From assembly GCF_024138165.1 (NCBI RefSeq), contig NZ_CP100000.1:1550001-1614000 (forward strand): a stretch of DNA of 64,000 nucleotides, read 5' to 3'. The notes below the pieces were generated by a model that searched no databases, was not told the DNA's origin, and worked only from the letters and a program-made list of their open reading frames with translations. Made by a program: the position numbers and the translations under genes. The stretch is from Halorussus vallis. Its GTDB lineage: Archaea > Halobacteriota > Halobacteria > Halobacteriales > Haladaptataceae. The stretch's first letter is position 1; each line of letters starts with the position of its first letter. This document shows, piece after piece, positions 61,387-64,000 of this stretch.

Positions 61387-63032
61387 TGACCCGTCGTCCT
61401 ACCGTCCGCGGCGTGCCCGCCGACCTCGCCACCATCCTCCGGGACGTGGGGGCGCTCGTACTGATGCAGGCGGGACTGATGGCCCTCAGCATCGGCGTCG
61501 CGGTCGTCTTCCGCGAGTGGTATCCCGCGCTCGCCTTCCTGCTGGCGGGCGGCGTGACCGCGGTCGTCGGCGCGACCCTCCGGAGCGCGTTCGACGACGC
61601 CCCGAACCCCAAGATGAAACACGGGATGGTCATCGCCGCCGGCGGATGGCTCGCAACCGCGGTGTTCGGGGCGTTGCCGTTCCTCTTCGCGGCCCACCTC
61701 ACGCCGCCCGAGGTGATGGCGAGTTACGTCCCCGCGGGCGTCGACACGTCCGGTTGGGAGCCGATTCGGGTCGGTTCGGCGGCGACGCTGTCGAGTCTGG
61801 CCTACTTCCAGAATCCGCTCCACGCCCTCTTCGAGAGCATGTCGGGGTGGACCGGGAGCGGCCTCACGATGGCGGTTCACGAACCGTCGCTCCCCCACGC
61901 CATCCAGTGGTGGCGCTCGCTCATTCAGTGGGTCGGCGGCGTGGGCGTCATCGTGCTCACGACCGCCATCCTCGCCCGTCCCGGCAGCGGGAGCTACACC
62001 CTCTACCAGGCCGAAACCCGCGAGGAGCGCATCCACCCGAGCATCATCCACACCGTCCAGACCGTCTGGCGGATATTCCTGGCGTACACCGTGATCGCGA
62101 TCGTCGTGCTGTTCGGCGCCATCATGTGGACCGAACCGCTGTCGGCCCCGACCGCGTTCTGGCAGGCGCTCAACCACGCGATGACCGGGCTCTCGACCGG
62201 CGGGTTCAGCGTGACCGACAACTCCATCGCGTCGTACGACTCGCCGCTGGTCGAGACGGTGCTGTTGCCCATCATGACGCTCGGAGCCATCGCCTTCCCC
62301 ATCCACTACCTCATGCTCACCCAGCGCGATCCGAGGGCGTTGTTCGCCGACCTCCAGACGCGGTGGTTGTTGATTCTTTTCGCGGTGGGTGTCGCGGCAC
62401 TTACACTACAAAACGCGCTGACACCCCAACTCGCGACCGCGGCCTTCGACGGCCGCTCGGACGCCTTCCGAGACTCGGCGTTCCAGTTCGTCAGCGCGCT
62501 CACGTGCACGGGGTTCCAGTCCGCGCCCATCAGGCTGTGGAGCGCGGGCGGAAAGCTCATCGTCAGCTTCGCGATGGTGCTCGGCGGGGCGGCGGGGAGC
62601 ACGGTCGGGGGCATCAAGATCATCCGGGGCTACACCATCAGCAAGGGAATCCAGTGGGAGTTCTCCCGGGTGTTCCTCCCCGCATCGGCTATCGCGAACG
62701 TGCGAATCGGCGAGCGGGTGCTCGGCCGCAACCAGATGGAGCGGGAGTTCTCCGAGGCGGCCATCGTGAGCATGCTGTGGCTCATCCTGCTGATTAGCAG
62801 CAGCGTAATCCTCGTCGACGTCGTCGGACCCGACTTCACCTACGCCGACGCGCTGTTCGAGGTCGCTAGCGCCCAGGGTAACGTCGGCCTCTCGACGGGC
62901 ATCACCGGCCCCGAGATGCCGGCGGTCGCGGAGGGGATGTTCCTCCTCAACATGTGGGTCGGACGCCTCGAAATCATCCCGGTACTCGTCTTTCTGCGGT
63001 CGGCGCTCTTCGGACTCCAGCCCCGCAGGTGA
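61386..63032 (+). CDS. trkH: Trk-type potassium uptake protein TrkH
   Basis: A 548-residue transporter of the TrkH/KtrB superfamily with four pore repeats. Selectivity glycines are visible in each: SGWTGSGLTM, TGLSTGGFSV, ALTCTGFQSA and GNVGLSTGIT. It takes up K+ across the cytoplasmic membrane under control of TrkA, encoded just upstream with a 1-base overlap. The two genes are followed by a hairpin with a T tract. Confidence 0.95.
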   Translation: MTRRPTVRGVPADLATILRDVGALVLMQAGLMALSIGVAVVFREWYPALAFLLAGGVTAVVGATLRSAFDDAPNPKMKHGMVIAAGGWLATAVFGALPFLFAAHLTPPEVMASYVPAGVDTSGWEPIRVGSAATLSSLAYFQNPLHALFESMSGWTGSGLTMAVHEPSLPHAIQWWRSLIQWVGGVGVIVLTTAILARPGSGSYTLYQAETREERIHPSIIHTVQTVWRIFLAYTVIAIVVLFGAIMWTEPLSAPTAFWQALNHAMTGLSTGGFSVTDNSIASYDSPLVETVLLPIMTLGAIAFPIHYLMLTQRDPRALFADLQTRWLLILFAVGVAALTLQNALTPQLATAAFDGRSDAFRDSAFQFVSALTCTGFQSAPIRLWSAGGKLIVSFAMVLGGAAGSTVGGIKIIRGYTISKGIQWEFSRVFLPASAIANVRIGERVLGRNQMEREFSEAAIVSMLWLILLISSSVILVDVVGPDFTYADALFEVASAQGNVGLSTGITGPEMPAVAEGMFLLNMWVGRLEIIPVLVFLRSALFGLQPRR

Positions 63033-63044
63033 TATATAAACATT

Positions 63045-63070
63045 CCGGCCGTTCCGGCCGGTTTTTGTTT
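63045..63070 (+). terminator. Hairpin with T tract after trkAH
   Basis: CCGGCC pairs with GGCCGG around GTTCC and is followed by TTTTTGTTT, about 12 bases after the trkH stop. This is the clearest terminator in the window. Confidence 0.7.
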
Positions 63071-63232
63071 CATTACCTAATCTAATGGTCCTATAAACTG
63101 TTTCACCGCATCTCGCCGATTTCCGAAGTAAAATCGATAGACGGGAACGTAATGAACGGTTCGAACGACACCCAACGGAGGGGGGTTTTTATGCTCATAT
63201 CAGCACAAGAAGATACTGAGTGGAAGGTCACA

Positions 63233-63433
63233 ATGGCTACACAAAATCAGAACTTCCAGGCCATCACCGAATCGTGCGACGAGTGCGGACGCGACACGCC
63301 TCACGAGGTGTCCGTCCAGATTCGCACCGAGAGCCAGAAGCGAGAGAACGCGGAGTTCTCGCGCGAGCCCTACCGCGTCACCGAGTGTCAGGTGTGCGGT
63401 GAGACGAGCAGCCAGCGGATGAACAACGCGTAA
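63233..63433 (+). CDS. Zinc-ribbon protein (DUF7835-like), paralogue 2
   Basis: A 66-residue protein with CDECGRDTPH and CQVCGETSSQRMNNA forming one zinc site. It is a close paralogue of the gene at 27879-28133 but with a shorter N terminus and without the coupled upstream ORF. ATG 63233 is used; an in-frame ATG at 63191 overlaps a TTTTT-rich promoter-like run. Function unknown. Confidence 0.82.
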   Translation: MATQNQNFQAITESCDECGRDTPHEVSVQIRTESQKRENAEFSREPYRVTECQVCGETSSQRMNNA

Positions 63434-63570
63434 GCGACTCGCGCACGTACCGCCGCGACGCAGACCGTCGCTCCCCGCGCGAACGAAAACCGTCGTCGAA
63501 GACCGCCGGACGTCGGGACGCCGCGTCGAGTGGGGTCGGAGGGGGAACGGACCGTCTTCGCTTTTCCAGA

Positions 63571-63605
63571 AGTCGACCGCCGAGCCGTCGGCTCGGCGGT
63601 CGACT
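63571..63605. repeat. 16-bp inverted repeat
   Basis: AGTCGACCGCCGAGCC, loop GTC, exact complement. It is intergenic and of unknown role. Confidence 0.85.
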
Positions 63606-63837
63606 CAGAGTGGGTGTCCGAACACTCCAGGGTCTAGACCCGGGGGTACGGCCGGGGAATCGTCCCGTCCGGAGTTCGGTCGTCGGCCGAGTTCGCGGAT
63701 TCGGTTTTCGGAGCGACGGCGGGACTCGCGGAGCCGTCGTTCGGTCCCGCTCACGAATCTCCATCTGGGTCCGAAACTCCGCTCGCGTTCGAAAATTGCC
63801 TTCGTTCGAGGAGTCAGGAACTCGCCTTCGTTCGTAG

Positions 63838-63887
63838 CGCACCTCGCACTCGCACGCCTCCGCGGAGGCGTGCGAGTGCGAGGTGCG
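63838..63887. repeat. Perfect 50-bp palindrome
   Basis: Two 25-base arms (left arm starts CGCACCTCGCACTCGCACGC) meet without a loop at the centre CCGCGG. It is the longest perfect palindrome in the window and lies outside any recognised gene. Confidence 0.9.
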
Positions 63888-64000
63888 GCCACCGGTGGAA
63901 CGTTCGCCACCGCCGGACCGGGACCACGTCCGGAAGAAGCGTTCCGCGATTCAGGAGCGGGCCAACCCGCGACCCGCTCCGGTTCGGGCGTGCTTATCTT

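Larger units (their letters stand above)
63434..64000. other. Non-coding tail with two long palindromes
   Basis: No convincing gene is present, although the next gene may start beyond the edge. The two palindromes at 63571-63605 and 63838-63887 are the only clear structures. Confidence 0.5.

Noticed and set aside
1-64000. tRNA or rRNA genes
   Set aside because: I looked for the GGTTCRAATCC-type T-arm with a matching acceptor stem and for conserved rRNA blocks. The few GTTCGAA matches are inside clear protein genes.

Overview
The window is chromosomal DNA from a haloarchaeon (class Halobacteria). It is strongly GC-rich, the predicted proteins are very acidic, and many genes have an archaeal TATA-like box about 25-32 bases before the start codon, as expected for leaderless transcripts. 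Diagnostic families include GatD, a SAMP1-like ubiquitin-fold protein, a halocyanin-type cupredoxin, HalOD1 and Bat-type HTH-10 proteins, SPW-repeat proteins and several small haloarchaeal zinc-ribbon proteins. I cannot assign a genus from sequence alone. I see no rRNA, tRNA, CRISPR array, transposase or prophage.

Layout. 1-8.3 kb: a partial zinc-type alcohol dehydrogenase, moaB, a NUDIX idi homologue, a TetR-MATE efflux operon with a palindromic operator, and carB. 8.6-17.5 kb: conserved haloarchaeal proteins, a secreted Asn/Gly-rich protein, an HTH regulator, gatD with a GNAT gene, two paralogous four-helix membrane proteins on either side of that pair, and a SAMP1-like gene. 17.5-21.4 kb: two membrane-anchored RCK_C-type proteins divergent from a two-helix potassium channel with an RCK domain. 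21.4-24.6 kb: an HPP/USP fusion and uridine phosphorylase, bracketed by two direct copies of a structured repeat. 24.6-32.5 kb: small zinc proteins, regulators, a PfkB sugar kinase, DUF63, erythromycin esterase, HalOD1 and Bat-like genes. 32.9-48.4 kb: a surface-glycan region with two GT2 and four GT4-like glycosyltransferases, two alkaline-phosphatase/sulfatase-superfamily enzymes, inositol-1-phosphate synthase, a Gfo/Idh dehydrogenase and two SPW membrane proteins. 48.4-53.9 kb: DUF302, ribose-1,5-bisphosphate isomerase, deoC, an MscS-type TM-helix protein and a methylthiotransferase. 54.2-60.3 kb: a triple-cupredoxin halocyanin, a chemoreceptor, a likely metal-homeostasis unit (CDF exporter, a 39-residue Cys-rich microprotein and a Cys-tailed HxlR regulator) and a HIT protein. 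60.7-63.0 kb: a trkA-trkH potassium-uptake operon, followed by a zinc-ribbon paralogue.

How genes may work together. Uridine phosphorylase, a PfkB kinase and ribose-1,5-bisphosphate isomerase together match steps of the archaeal nucleoside/pentose-bisphosphate pathway, with deoC handling deoxyribose phosphate. The potassium channel, the RCK_C proteins and TrkAH form a potassium-homeostasis set suited to a salt-in lifestyle. The glycan region could build and decorate a surface polymer or glycolipid.

The most unusual content is non-genic. (1) A family of structured elements runs from ACTGAAAGGGGC to GGGGGCTTTCGAGG; the stems are kept while their sequence changes, and 26-base tandem arrays sit before two copies. 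(2) A second dispersed element has a fixed frame but hairpins of unrelated sequence. (3) At least fourteen long, perfect, mutually unrelated palindromes (arms mostly 13-25 bp, usually with tiny loops) occur between genes and inside linker-coding parts of genes. Together these suggest an active process that makes perfect hairpins or mobile hairpin elements.
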